DNA from: Photobacterium proteolyticum
Lineage (GTDB): Bacteria; Pseudomonadota; Gammaproteobacteria; Enterobacterales; Vibrionaceae
Direction of reading: 5' to 3'
DNA: 64,000 nt
NCBI RefSeq assembly: GCF_001939735.1
Contig: NZ_MJIL01000099.1
Location: forward strand, 124,628-188,627
Position 1 is the stretch's first letter. Each line of letters starts with the position of its first letter. Below the pieces are notes generated by a model. The model made no database searches. It saw only the letters and a program-made list of their open reading frames with translations, and was not told the DNA's origin. The translations under genes were made by a program, and so were the position numbers. Below, piece after piece: positions 7,197 through 15,874 of the stretch.

Positions 7197-7922
7197 ATGA
7201 CTAGCAAAGTCGTTATAGTAACAGGTGGTGCCAAGGGAATTGGTCGGGGCATTTGTGAAATGCTGGCCAGCCAAGAAGTAATCGTTGTTGCTGTAGATAT
7301 TGATGAGGATGCCGGTTTTGAGCTGGTTGCCCACAACCCTATGATACGTTTCCGCAAAGCGGATGTTACCCGCGAGAGCGAGGTTGCTGCTGTTGTAGAG
7401 GAGATTCAGTCACAATTTGGCAGGCTTGATGGCCTGGTTAACAATGCTGCCATTGCTACCCCCTACAACACACCTGTCGAATCCCTGGAAATGCATGATT
7501 GGGATCGGATCATAGCGGTGAACCTAACCGCGCCTATGCTAGTAACAAAATTATGCCTGCCTCTGCTTAAGGCATCTAAAGGTGCTATTGTTAATATCAG
7601 CTCAACCCGTGCAGAACAGTCTGAGCCCAATACAGAAGCGTATAGTGCATCTAAAGGTGGACTGGTGAGCCTGTCCCATGCGCTTGCTGTTAGCCTTGGT
7701 CCTGATGTCAGAGTGAACTGTGTATCACCTGGTTGGATTGATACAAGTAATGAAAAGCTACGAGATATCGATCACAGTCAGCACCTTACAGGTCGCGCCG
7801 GACACCCTGCGGATGTTGCGTCTATGGTTAAATACCTATTAAGTACTAATGCTGGCTTTATAAGTGGTCAGAATTTTACTGTTGATGGCGGGATCACAAA
7901 AAAAATGATATATGCTGAATAA
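7197..7922 (+). CDS. Short-chain dehydrogenase/reductase (SDR)
   Basis: A 241-residue classical SDR. The cofactor motif TGGAKGIG lies at about 9-16, NNAA at about 82-85, catalytic Ser in NISS near 135, and YSASK with Tyr149 and Lys153. The C-terminal PGWIDT and DGG patterns are typical. An acidic residue ending beta-2 (VDID) suggests NAD preference. ATG 7197 is preferred over 7182/7185 because AAGGGA precedes it. The gene is divergent from nosP. Substrate is unknown. Confidence 0.85.
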   Translation: MTSKVVIVTGGAKGIGRGICEMLASQEVIVVAVDIDEDAGFELVAHNPMIRFRKADVTRESEVAAVVEEIQSQFGRLDGLVNNAAIATPYNTPVESLEMHDWDRIIAVNLTAPMLVTKLCLPLLKASKGAIVNISSTRAEQSEPNTEAYSASKGGLVSLSHALAVSLGPDVRVNCVSPGWIDTSNEKLRDIDHSQHLTGRAGHPADVASMVKYLLSTNAGFISGQNFTVDGGITKKMIYAE

Positions 7923-7932
7923 ACATGAAACC

Positions 7933-7958
7933 ATAGGCTTGAGCCATCAAGCCTATGA
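7933..7958. terminator. Hairpin between convergent genes
   Basis: A perfect 11-bp stem (CATAGGCTTGA / TCAAGCCTATG) with a 4-base loop lies just after the dehydrogenase stop. There is no strong T-run on the plus strand, so termination is plausible but not certain. Confidence 0.45.
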
Positions 7959-7976
7959 AACGATCAATTTACAACA

Positions 7977-8004
7977 AAAAAGTGACTAATTAACAGTCAC
8001 TTTT
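7977..8004 (-). terminator. Rho-independent terminator overlapping a stop codon
   Basis: The stem AAAAGTGACT/AGTCACTTTT with a 7-base loop, read on the minus strand, is followed by TTTTTTG. It overlaps the last codons and stop of the 147-residue protein gene, which it should terminate. Confidence 0.7.
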
Positions 8005-8440
8005 GTACAGTAAACTTTGCAATTATAGTCTCACTCCCCTGCTGCACTGTAATAGCCCACTCCATCGTGTCGTGAACACAATCTGGTACACTAAACGTGC
8101 CTACCCAGTAATCGGTTTGTTGCTCAAATATGACAGGAATGGTCCCCATAAACATATCGACACCTTCTATTTTAGCAACTGGTTTTACATTTGTGTTACT
8201 AATTCGCAGAGTGACTTCCGAATTAGCGACTACAGGGTATGGGTTAAGCGATAACCCGAGCTTTTTGTTTGAACCATCAACAGCACAATATTCTGCTGTG
8301 ATCAGGCAGTTGGTAGCACTATCATCTATGGATGTATTTTCTTCATAGGTGACTGTTCTCCATACAAATGCCGTTATTAATACTGCCATCAAGATTAAAA
8401 TCTGGATTAATCTTGCCTTTGTTAACTTCTCTGCAGCCAT
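7997..8440 (-). CDS. Membrane-anchored periplasmic protein, unknown, beside ccoN
   Basis: A 147-residue protein with one N-terminal transmembrane anchor (about 9-27, ARLIQILILMAVLITAFVW) and a roughly 110-residue periplasmic beta-rich domain with three cysteines (CLITAEYC, CVHD). It is transcribed divergently from ccoN. A gene of similar place exists between the nosP pair and ccoN in other vibrios as I recall. The size and anchor resemble the FixH/CcoH-type small anchored domain, but I see no shared motif. Function unknown. Confidence 0.65.
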   Translation of the reverse strand: MAAEKLTKARLIQILILMAVLITAFVWRTVTYEENTSIDDSATNCLITAEYCAVDGSNKKLGLSLNPYPVVANSEVTLRISNTNVKPVAKIEGVDMFMGTIPVIFEQQTDYWVGTFSVPDCVHDTMEWAITVQQGSETIIAKFTVQK

Positions 8441-8716
8441 GATTTACCGTGGTTCCCGTGTTACAGAGTTCAAACTTTTCACATAAATGTTGCTTAACCG
8501 TAAACATTGTGTGGGCTTGACTCTGTCAATCACTTGTTAAGTAAAGTATTATGTGCAGTGAAAATGCCACTTTTACAACAAAATAGCAATTTAAATGCTG
8601 AGTTGTTTAAAAAAACAACATGGCAGTTAAGTAAGCTTTGGGTGGCATTGCGACAACTTGTTGTTCGCACAAGGAAAGAGAGTGTAGTTGAACAATTCAA
8701 ATTGGAAGCATGCAAC

Positions 8717-10144
8717 ATGAGCCAAGTAAAGCAGCTTGAACAAAACTACAACTATACGGTCGTTCGTCAATTCACCCTGGTCACCATACTATGGGGAATT
8801 GTCGGAATGGGCGTTGGTGTATTGATTGCCGCTCAACTGGTGTGGCCGGCGCTAAACTTCGACCTACCTTGGTTGACATACAGTCGCTTGCGTCCACTGC
8901 ATACCAATGCAGTGATTTTCGCATTCGGTACTAGTGCACTATTTGCTACGTCTTATTACGTAGTACAGCGCACATGTCAAACAAGACTATTCGGTGGAAA
9001 GTTAGCATCGTTCACCTTCTGGGGTTGGCAAGCCATCATCCTTGCAGCAGCTATTTCGCTGCCAATGGGATGGACCTCTGGTAAAGAATACGCAGAACTG
9101 GAATGGCCGATTGATATCGCGATTGCAGTTGTTTGGGTTTCCTATGCCATTGTCTTTTTCGGTACCATGATCAAACGAAACACGTCGCACATTTATGTTG
9201 CGAACTGGTTCTTTGGTGCCTTCATCTTAACGGTAGCTGTCCTTCACATCGTGAACAGCATGGCTATCCCTGTATCGATGACTAAATCGTATTCGATTTA
9301 CTCCGGTGCAGTGGATGCGATGATTCAGTGGTGGTACGGACACAACGCAGTAGGTTTCCTACTGACAGCCGGTTTCCTGGGTATGATGTACTACTTCGTA
9401 CCTAAGCAAGCAGGCCGTCCGGTATTCTCCTACCGTCTGTCTATCGTACACTTCTGGGCACTGGTATCTCTGTATATCTGGGCTGGCCCTCACCACTTGC
9501 ACTACACAGCACTGCCTGACTGGACTCAGTCTCTTGGTATGGTGATGTCTCTGATCCTGTTTGCTCCTTCTTGGGGTGGTATGATCAACGGTATCATGAC
9601 GCTGTCGGGTGCATGGCACAAACTACGTTACGATCCAATCCTACGATTCCTGGTTGTTTCATTGTCTTTCTACGGTATGTCTACCTTCGAAGGTCCAATG
9701 ATGTCAATTAAGACCGTAAACGCCCTTTCTCACTATACTGACTGGACAATCGGTCACGTTCATTCTGGTGCGTTAGGTTGGGTTGCAATGGTTTCTATCG
9801 GTGCCGTTTATCACCTAATTCCTAAGCTATTCGGTCAGGAACGTATGTTCTCTATCAAGTTGATCAACGTTCACTTCTGGCTGGCAACGATTGGTACGGT
9901 TCTTTACATCGTAGCAATGTGGATTTCAGGTGTGATGCAGGGTCTGATGTGGCGTGCGGTTAACACTGACGGTACATTGACCTATAGCTTCGTAGAATCT
10001 CTACAGGCTTCTTATCCATTCTACTTTGTTCGCTTCCTGGGCGGTGCAATCTTCCTTGCTGGTATGTTCCTAATGGCATACAACGCATATAAGACAATTG
10101 TTGCACCAAAAGAAAGCCTAAAAGCAACTGAGCAACCAGCATAA
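8717..10144 (+). CDS. ccoN: cbb3-type cytochrome c oxidase subunit I
   Basis: The catalytic subunit of the high-affinity cbb3 terminal oxidase, carrying the low-spin haem b and the haem b3-CuB site in the inner membrane. From ATG 8717 it has 475 residues, the usual CcoN length. GGAAG lies 8 bp upstream and the protein starts MSQVKQLEQNYNY; an in-frame extension to 8507 is rejected. Twelve or so hydrophobic helices are visible, along with conserved His-rich segments such as GHVHSGALGW and WYGHNAVGF. It is the first gene of ccoNOQP. No good FNR box is found in the 276 bp upstream. Confidence 0.95.
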   Translation: MSQVKQLEQNYNYTVVRQFTLVTILWGIVGMGVGVLIAAQLVWPALNFDLPWLTYSRLRPLHTNAVIFAFGTSALFATSYYVVQRTCQTRLFGGKLASFTFWGWQAIILAAAISLPMGWTSGKEYAELEWPIDIAIAVVWVSYAIVFFGTMIKRNTSHIYVANWFFGAFILTVAVLHIVNSMAIPVSMTKSYSIYSGAVDAMIQWWYGHNAVGFLLTAGFLGMMYYFVPKQAGRPVFSYRLSIVHFWALVSLYIWAGPHHLHYTALPDWTQSLGMVMSLILFAPSWGGMINGIMTLSGAWHKLRYDPILRFLVVSLSFYGMSTFEGPMMSIKTVNALSHYTDWTIGHVHSGALGWVAMVSIGAVYHLIPKLFGQERMFSIKLINVHFWLATIGTVLYIVAMWISGVMQGLMWRAVNTDGTLTYSFVESLQASYPFYFVRFLGGAIFLAGMFLMAYNAYKTIVAPKESLKATEQPA

Positions 10145-10156
10145 GGAGTTCCGACA

Positions 10157-10768
10157 ATGGCTAATAATCGTCATGAAATTGTAGAAAAAAATGTCGGCCT
10201 TCTAGCGATACTAATCGTCATTGCTATTAGCTTCGGTGCACTGGTAGAAATTACGCCGCTTTTATATCAAGACCAAACTACTGAACCAGTAGAAAACCTA
10301 CGCCCTTACACGGCGCTAGAAATGGAAGGTCGTGATATTTACATTCGCGAAGGCTGTAACGTTTGTCACAGCCAGATGGTTCGTCCATTCCGTTCTGAAA
10401 CAGAGCGTTACGGACACTACTCTGTTGCGGGTGAAAGTGTATGGGAACACCCTTTCCTATGGGGTTCAAAACGTACTGGTCCTGATCTGGCTCGTGTCGG
10501 CGGTCGTTATTCTGACGACTGGCACCGTGTCCACCTTCGTGATCCACGTGCAGTAGTTCCTGAGTCAAACATGCCTGGTTTCCCTTGGTTGGAAGAAAAC
10601 GTGCTTGATGGCAAGTTGACCTCCGACAAGCTAGCTGTTTTCCGTGATGTCTTTGGTGTTCCTTACACCGAAGAGCAAGTTGCGAACGCTGGTGAAGAAG
10701 TGAAGGGCAAGACTGAAATGGACGCAATTATTGCTTACCTTCAGTCACTTGGTCACGCAATGAAATAA
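10157..10768 (+). CDS. ccoO: cbb3-type cytochrome c oxidase subunit II (monohaem c)
   Basis: A 203-residue membrane-anchored monohaem cytochrome c. The N-terminal anchor covers about 14-36, and the haem site is CNVCH with Cys67, Cys70 and His71, followed by the CcoO-typical SQMVRPF. It relays electrons to CcoN. It lies 12 bp after ccoN with an AAGGAG ribosome site, within ccoNOQP. Confidence 0.96.
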   Translation: MANNRHEIVEKNVGLLAILIVIAISFGALVEITPLLYQDQTTEPVENLRPYTALEMEGRDIYIREGCNVCHSQMVRPFRSETERYGHYSVAGESVWEHPFLWGSKRTGPDLARVGGRYSDDWHRVHLRDPRAVVPESNMPGFPWLEENVLDGKLTSDKLAVFRDVFGVPYTEEQVANAGEEVKGKTEMDAIIAYLQSLGHAMK

Positions 10769-10777
10769 GGGGGCACA

Positions 10778-10951
10778 ATGGATATTGGAACCATTCATAG
10801 CATCTGGACAGTAATCCTGTTCGCAAGCTTTATTGGTATCGTCCTTTGGGCTTACAGTAAACGCCAGAAATCGCGTTTCGAAGAAGCTGCCAATCTTGTA
10901 TTTGCTGACGAAGAACAAGATTTGGCAACGCGTGCGAAAGACAGGAGCTAG
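10778..10951 (+). CDS. ccoQ: cbb3 oxidase small subunit CcoQ
   Basis: A 57-residue protein (MDIGTIHSIWTVILFASF start) with a single transmembrane helix, followed by WAYSKRQKSRFEEAA and an acidic C-terminal tail. This is the standard CcoQ (FixQ) pattern. ATG 10778 is preceded by AAGGGGG. It lies between ccoO (9 bp) and ccoP (5 bp) and stabilises the oxidase complex in known systems. Confidence 0.92.
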   Translation: MDIGTIHSIWTVILFASFIGIVLWAYSKRQKSRFEEAANLVFADEEQDLATRAKDRS

Positions 10952-10956
10952 GAAGC

Positions 10957-11937
10957 ATGACTACATTTTGGAGTCTATGGATTACAATCATCACGCTCGG
11001 CACTATCGCTGGTATTGCTGCTATGCTCGTCTGGTGCAGCAAGGACAAGATGGGTGTTGAGGAAGGTGAAGACATGGGCCACGAATACGACGGTATTCGT
11101 GAGATCAATAACCCGCTACCTAAATGGTGGTCCTACATGTTTTGGGGCACCATCATCTTTGGCCTTCTTTACCTATTCCTGTACCCAGGCCTAGGTAACT
11201 ATAAAGGCATGTTGGGGTGGCAAAGTTCTAACCAAACGGTTCGTTCTGTTGAAGAATCGAAACTAGCAATTGCTAATGCTCAAAAAGAGCAGCGTTTGGA
11301 CCAGTACGCCAAAGAGCTAGACGATGCGCAAGCTAAGTTTGGCGAAACTTTTAAAACATTGGCTTACGACGAGTCTGGTAATAACCTTCGCCCTATCACT
11401 GAAATCGCAGCTGATTCAGAAGCGATCAAAGTGGGCCAGCGTCTGTTCATCCAAAACTGTGCCCAGTGCCACGGTTCAGATGCTCGCGGTCAGCTAGGTT
11501 ACCCTAACCTAACTGATAACGCTTGGCTGTATGGCGGTGAAGCAGAAACTATCAAGACAACCATCATGGAAGGTCGCCAAGGTGTTATGCCAGCTTGGAT
11601 TGACTCTCTGGGTAAAGATGGTGTCAAAGAAGTCACTACCTATGTACTTGGTATGTCAGGACGTAAAGTCAACGCCAAAGAAGCCGCTGCCGGTAAGCAA
11701 CGCTTCGTTGTGTGTGCGGCTTGTCACGGCACTGACGGTAAAGGTAACCCTGCATTTGGTGCACCTGACCTAACAGACAATACATGGCTATACGGCGGCT
11801 CTCGCCGTGCGGTTGAAGCCACTATTACTCACGGTCGTCTGGGCGTCATGCCAGCATGGAAAGATATTCTAGGTGAAGATAAAGTTCAGCTAATTTCTGC
11901 CTATGTCTGGGGTTTGGGTAACGACACCGACAAGTAA
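10957..11937 (+). CDS. ccoP: cbb3-type cytochrome c oxidase subunit III (dihaem c)
   Basis: A 326-residue protein with two N-terminal transmembrane segments (about 6-27 and 57-78) and a periplasmic dihaem cytochrome c region. The haem sites are CAQCH (Cys168) and CAACH (Cys253), each followed by GSDARG or GTDGKG. CcoP accepts electrons from soluble cytochromes. It is the last structural gene of the operon; a terminator follows at 12005-12031. Confidence 0.96.
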   Translation: MTTFWSLWITIITLGTIAGIAAMLVWCSKDKMGVEEGEDMGHEYDGIREINNPLPKWWSYMFWGTIIFGLLYLFLYPGLGNYKGMLGWQSSNQTVRSVEESKLAIANAQKEQRLDQYAKELDDAQAKFGETFKTLAYDESGNNLRPITEIAADSEAIKVGQRLFIQNCAQCHGSDARGQLGYPNLTDNAWLYGGEAETIKTTIMEGRQGVMPAWIDSLGKDGVKEVTTYVLGMSGRKVNAKEAAAGKQRFVVCAACHGTDGKGNPAFGAPDLTDNTWLYGGSRRAVEATITHGRLGVMPAWKDILGEDKVQLISAYVWGLGNDTDK

Positions 11938-12004
11938 CAACATGGTTAATACTCGGTTACATATTGATTGAAAAATTAGTAATAAAAACTGAGACATAAG
12001 ACCA

Positions 12005-12031
12005 AGCCCCTGTTAATTTCAGGGGCTCTTT
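12005..12031 (+). terminator. Terminator after ccoNOQP
   Basis: The 8-bp GC-rich stem AGCCCCTG/CAGGGGCT with a 7-base loop is followed by CTTT. It separates the oxidase operon from the assembly operon. Confidence 0.75.
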
Positions 12032-12057
12032 CCATCAAAGCTTCAAAGGTAATCATT

Positions 12058-12549
12058 ATGCGTAAACCATGGTATAAGCAGTTTTGGCCTTGGTTCGTTT
12101 TCGCCATTCCTGCAATCTCAATAATGTACAGCCTGACAGCTGTTTACATATTTTCTCAGAATCAAGTCGACCTTGTTGCAGAAGATTATTATAAGAAAGG
12201 CAAAGCGATTAATTTAGACCTTTCTCGTCTCCGCGTTGCTGATGCGCTGAATTTAAAAGCATCAGTCAGTGTTGCCGATACCGATATTGTGGTTAATTTT
12301 GATAAAGGTGATCTCAAGAGTAACCCTAACTTGCGTGTCACTTTTACGCATCGTACCCTAGCCAATAAAGACTTTACACAAATGGTCAGTGCCGATTTAA
12401 GTGGCGCTTATCGTTTCAACTCTCCAGAGCAGCTTGAAGGGCCATGGTTTGTTGAAGTAGAGCCATTTGATGGCGACTGGATGTTGCAAGGACGCGTTAA
12501 CCTACCGACATCCGACCCGATTTCGTTGTACGGGCAGGATAAGGAATGA
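12058..12549 (+). CDS. ccoH: FixH/CcoH family cbb3 assembly protein
   Basis: A 163-residue single-pass membrane protein. The N-terminal MRKPWYKQFWPWF leads into a transmembrane segment (about 13-33), then VAEDYYKKGKAIN, a hallmark of the FixH/CcoH family (PF05751), and a periplasmic beta-rich domain. CcoH takes part in assembly of the cbb3 oxidase. It overlaps ccoI by 4 bp. A ccoG (FixG) gene, often next to it, is absent from this cluster. Confidence 0.9.
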   Translation: MRKPWYKQFWPWFVFAIPAISIMYSLTAVYIFSQNQVDLVAEDYYKKGKAINLDLSRLRVADALNLKASVSVADTDIVVNFDKGDLKSNPNLRVTFTHRTLANKDFTQMVSADLSGAYRFNSPEQLEGPWFVEVEPFDGDWMLQGRVNLPTSDPISLYGQDKE

Positions 12550-14939
12550 CAAAAGACTGTTACCATTGCGGCGACCCTGTTCCACAGGGTTGCCAGCATC
12601 AAGTAGAAATACTGGGCGAAACGCGTGACATGTGTTGCCCGGGTTGTGAAGCGGTCGCGCAAACTATCGTTGAGAGCGGCCTTACCTCCTATTACGAATT
12701 CCGAACGGCGCCAGCCGAGAAAGCTGACTTAGTTCCTCAGCAGCTTCAATCTCTATTGCTCTATGATCACGAAGAAATTCAGCAAGAATTTGTTCGTGAG
12801 TTTGATGACAGCAAAGAAGTTTCTCTCTCACTCGATGGCGTATCCTGTGCTGCTTGTGCATGGTTGATAGAAAAGCAATTAAAACGAGAGCCCGGCGTTA
12901 TCTCCATCCGCGTGAACACCACAACTCACCGGGCTTTACTTACCTGGGATCCAACCCAAGCCAAACTTAGCCACCTTCTTTCTGTGATCCATCAGCTTGG
13001 TTATAAAGCAGCCCCTTTTGAAGCTGATGCCCAGGAACAGCAATACCACAGAACAATGAAGAGCTACCTGTACCGACTTGGTATTGCAGGTATTGCCACC
13101 ATGCAGGTGATGATGTTGGCCGTCGCCCTGTATTTTGAGATTTTTGGAGACCTTGACGCGGAATTTAAGAACTACCTTCGTTGGGTTAGCCTGATTTTTG
13201 CCACCCCTGTTCTTCTGTATTCTGCCTTACCGTTTTACCTCAATGCATGGCGTAACCTGCGGGCCCGAACATTAGGGATGGATGTTCCCGTCTCTATCGC
13301 TTTACTCTTTGCCTATGTTGCCAGCCTTTATGCCACAGTTATGGAAAAAGGCGAGGTGTTCTTCGAGTCAATCTCGATGTTCACCTTCTTCTTGCTCTTG
13401 GGACGTTTTCTTGAAATGCGTGCACGCCGGCAAGCAGCGGCTGCAAGTGCCAACCTGCTCAAACTAGTTCCGACCATGGCCACACTAGAGGATGGCTCTC
13501 AGGTTGCGGCAAAAACACTAAAAGTCGGTGACATAATTACCATTCTGCCGGGTGAAAGCCTGCCTGCCGATGGTGAGATTATCCAAGGTGAAACTGCTAT
13601 CGATGAATCTATGCTGACCGGCGAACCAATGCCGGTTCCAAGAAGCTCAGGTAGTTCCGTATTCGCAGGTACCATTAACGGCGATGGAAATATCACTCTG
13701 CGCGTAACCAAAGACCGGCAGAACTCCCTTATTTCCAATATTGTTCGTCTGCAGGACGAAGCCCAGTCTTCCAAACCCAAAGTCGCAGAAGTTGCAGACA
13801 TCGTTGCCCGCTACTTCGTGGCTGGTATTCTGATTATCTCAGCCTGCACATGGCTTTTCTGGCATCAGCAAAAACCGGAAGATGCCCTGTGGATCACTTT
13901 GGCGGTGCTTGTGGCAACATGCCCATGTGCTCTTTCTCTGGCCACGCCAACTGCCCTCACCTGCTCGACTTCTAGTCTTGGGCGGCTGGGCATCCTGCTT
14001 CGACGCGGGCATGTTCTGGAGACACTTTGTAAAGTGAACCAATTGGTCATCGACAAAACAGGCACGCTTACCGAGGGCAATATCCGACTTGTCGAAACAC
14101 AACTACTTGGTGATCTGTCTGAAACGGAAGCACTGGCTTATGCTGCTGAAATGGAACGTTTTGCAAACCACCCGATTGCAAGAGCCTTTAGCGGCTATCG
14201 CGATAGTAGCAAAGCGTTTGATGAAGTAGAAAATGTTATCGGTTGTGGTCTGAAAGGCACCTTAAGCGGTATCGAATGGCGTATTGGCCAAGCTGCTTTT
14301 GTCCTTGACCAGCACCCTGATAAAACAGAGCAATTAAAGCTTTGCGACAATCGTTTCCAAGTATGGCTATCTTGCAATAACCAGCTTATTGCCGGTTTCA
14401 AGCTTGATGATCCTATCCGAGAAGACAGCAAGGAGCTTGTAGAGCAGTTTCAGGCATCCGGTATTAAGGTCACCATGTTGACCGGCGACCATTCAGCTAA
14501 TGCTCAGACTGTGGCTGATAAGCTAAGCGTTGATAACTTAATTGCCGGGGCCACTCCGGAAGGCAAACTTGAGTATCTCCGCAGCCTTGATAAAGACAAT
14601 GTTGCCTTAATGATTGGTGATGGTGTCAATGACGCCCCTGTTCTGGCCGGAGCCCATCTTTCTGTCGCCATGGGCGGCGGTACTGATGTTGCCAAATCCT
14701 CCGCAGATATGGTATTGCTAGGTGATCAGCTATTACGTATTTTACGTGCTAGAGAGCTAGCACTAAAAACCAGAAAGATTATTCGAGAAAACCTGGCTTG
14801 GGCATTAGGGTACAACCTCGTTATCTTGCCATTGGCTGTCGCTGGTTTTGTCGCTCCGTACATTGCAGTTGTGGGTATGTCGGCAAGCTCGATCATTGTT
14901 GTTTCTAATTCTTTAAGGTTATTAAAAGAAAATGGCTAG
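12546..14939 (+). CDS. ccoI: Copper-translocating P-type ATPase for cbb3 biogenesis
   Basis: A 797-residue P1B ATPase that exports or delivers copper for the CuB centre of the oxidase. The N-terminal cysteine cluster (CYHCG and CCPGC, about 5-34) is typical of CcoI/FixI. A heavy-metal-binding domain has CAAC (Cys101, Cys104). The membrane ion site is CPC (459-461), the phosphorylation motif DKTGT starts at Asp503, and GDGVNDAP follows in the hinge. About eight transmembrane helices are visible. It overlaps ccoH and ccoS. Confidence 0.95.
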   Translation: MTKDCYHCGDPVPQGCQHQVEILGETRDMCCPGCEAVAQTIVESGLTSYYEFRTAPAEKADLVPQQLQSLLLYDHEEIQQEFVREFDDSKEVSLSLDGVSCAACAWLIEKQLKREPGVISIRVNTTTHRALLTWDPTQAKLSHLLSVIHQLGYKAAPFEADAQEQQYHRTMKSYLYRLGIAGIATMQVMMLAVALYFEIFGDLDAEFKNYLRWVSLIFATPVLLYSALPFYLNAWRNLRARTLGMDVPVSIALLFAYVASLYATVMEKGEVFFESISMFTFFLLLGRFLEMRARRQAAAASANLLKLVPTMATLEDGSQVAAKTLKVGDIITILPGESLPADGEIIQGETAIDESMLTGEPMPVPRSSGSSVFAGTINGDGNITLRVTKDRQNSLISNIVRLQDEAQSSKPKVAEVADIVARYFVAGILIISACTWLFWHQQKPEDALWITLAVLVATCPCALSLATPTALTCSTSSLGRLGILLRRGHVLETLCKVNQLVIDKTGTLTEGNIRLVETQLLGDLSETEALAYAAEMERFANHPIARAFSGYRDSSKAFDEVENVIGCGLKGTLSGIEWRIGQAAFVLDQHPDKTEQLKLCDNRFQVWLSCNNQLIAGFKLDDPIREDSKELVEQFQASGIKVTMLTGDHSANAQTVADKLSVDNLIAGATPEGKLEYLRSLDKDNVALMIGDGVNDAPVLAGAHLSVAMGGGTDVAKSSADMVLLGDQLLRILRARELALKTRKIIRENLAWALGYNLVILPLAVAGFVAPYIAVVGMSASSIIVVSNSLRLLKENG

Positions 14940-15126
14940 TCTTTACTTGTTAATACCAATTGCGATCGTTTTTGTCTGTATCGCTGTAGGCATTTTTCTT
15001 TGGGCCGTCAGAAGTGAACAGTTTGAAGATCTGGAGAGACAGGGTTATGACATCTTGTTTGACGAGGACGACTCCGAGCAGAGCAAGCCTCGAGCAAACA
15101 AGAAAGAAAGTGAAAACATGTCGTGA
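14932..15126 (+). CDS. ccoS: cbb3 oxidase maturation protein CcoS
   Basis: A 64-residue protein with one N-terminal transmembrane helix (about 4-24) followed by WAVRSEQFEDLERQGYDILF, the conserved CcoS signature. CcoS is needed for haem/copper insertion into the catalytic subunit. It overlaps ccoI by 8 bp and its TGA overlaps the GTG start of the next gene (GTGA). Confidence 0.93.
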   Translation: MASLYLLIPIAIVFVCIAVGIFLWAVRSEQFEDLERQGYDILFDEDDSEQSKPRANKKESENMS

Positions 15127-15800
15127 ACATTGATTTTTACGCAGCTTTTGTTATCGGCTTAATGGGTGCAGGCCACTGCCTCGGTATGTGCGGCGGAGTA
15201 GCGGCTGCGCTTACCTTGGGTATGCCGGGGCAGCAGCAAGCCAATCGTTGGCCATACCTGCTATATTACAATACCGGTCGTCTTATCTCTTACGCCATTG
15301 CAGGTGCCATCATCGGTGGTGCGTTTGCCGGCATCGCCTCTTTCGGGGGATATTCGACAGGGCTTGTATCACTTAGGTTGTTTGCTGCCATCATGATGAT
15401 TTTGCTTGCGCTTTACATCGGACAGTGGTGGCAAGGCATCACCAAAATAGAACGCCTTGGTCAGTACCTTTGGCGTTTTGTCTCACCGACAGCCAAATCC
15501 TTACTGCCGTTAAAGTCGCCTGTTGCGGCCCTGCCCTTCGGCTTGCTGTGGGGCTGGCTACCGTGTGGGCTTGTATACTCAACCCTAAGCTGGGCAGCCG
15601 TTTCCGGTAGCGCTCTATCCGGCGCAGCCGTTATGCTAGCCTTTGGTTTAGGGACGCTTCCAGCAATGATTGCAGTAGGGTCAATGGCCCAGCAACTTCA
15701 GAACCTACTGAGAAACCTTTATTTCAAACGTGCCAGTGCCTTGTTGTTATTGCTCTATGGGGTTCATACTGGTTATATCGCAATCAAACAAATGTTGTAG
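15123..15800 (+). CDS. Sulfite exporter TauE/SafE-like membrane protein in the ccoHIS operon
   Basis: A 225-residue polytopic protein, start GTG 15123, with about six transmembrane helices. It has the family's CLGMCGGV near residue 20 and the repeat-like GWLPCGLVY near 140. Proteins of this type (heavy-metal/TauE-SafE-like) follow ccoS in many gamma-proteobacteria and are thought to help copper handling. Paired cysteine motifs in the membrane fit that idea. Its precise substrate is not established here. Confidence 0.8.
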   Translation: MNIDFYAAFVIGLMGAGHCLGMCGGVAAALTLGMPGQQQANRWPYLLYYNTGRLISYAIAGAIIGGAFAGIASFGGYSTGLVSLRLFAAIMMILLALYIGQWWQGITKIERLGQYLWRFVSPTAKSLLPLKSPVAALPFGLLWGWLPCGLVYSTLSWAAVSGSALSGAAVMLAFGLGTLPAMIAVGSMAQQLQNLLRNLYFKRASALLLLLYGVHTGYIAIKQML

Positions 15801-15843
15801 GCTTTTTAATACTCGTCATATTGCTTCATAATATGTTAAAATA

Positions 15844-15857
15844 TTGACCTACATCAA
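15844..15857 (+). promoter_or_regulatory. FNR-type box upstream of fnr
   Basis: TTGACCTACATCAA matches the FNR/CRP-family anaerobox TTGAT-N4-ATCAA with one substitution. Its last base is 17 bp upstream of the fnr ATG. The position is compatible with negative autoregulation by the product. Confidence 0.7.
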
Positions 15858-15874
15858 ATTGGTTAGACAGGCTT

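Noticed and set aside
8517..8529. TTGACTCTGTCAA upstream of ccoN as an FNR site
   Set aside because: The half-sites are separated by 3 rather than 4 bases, so it does not fit the FNR dyad.
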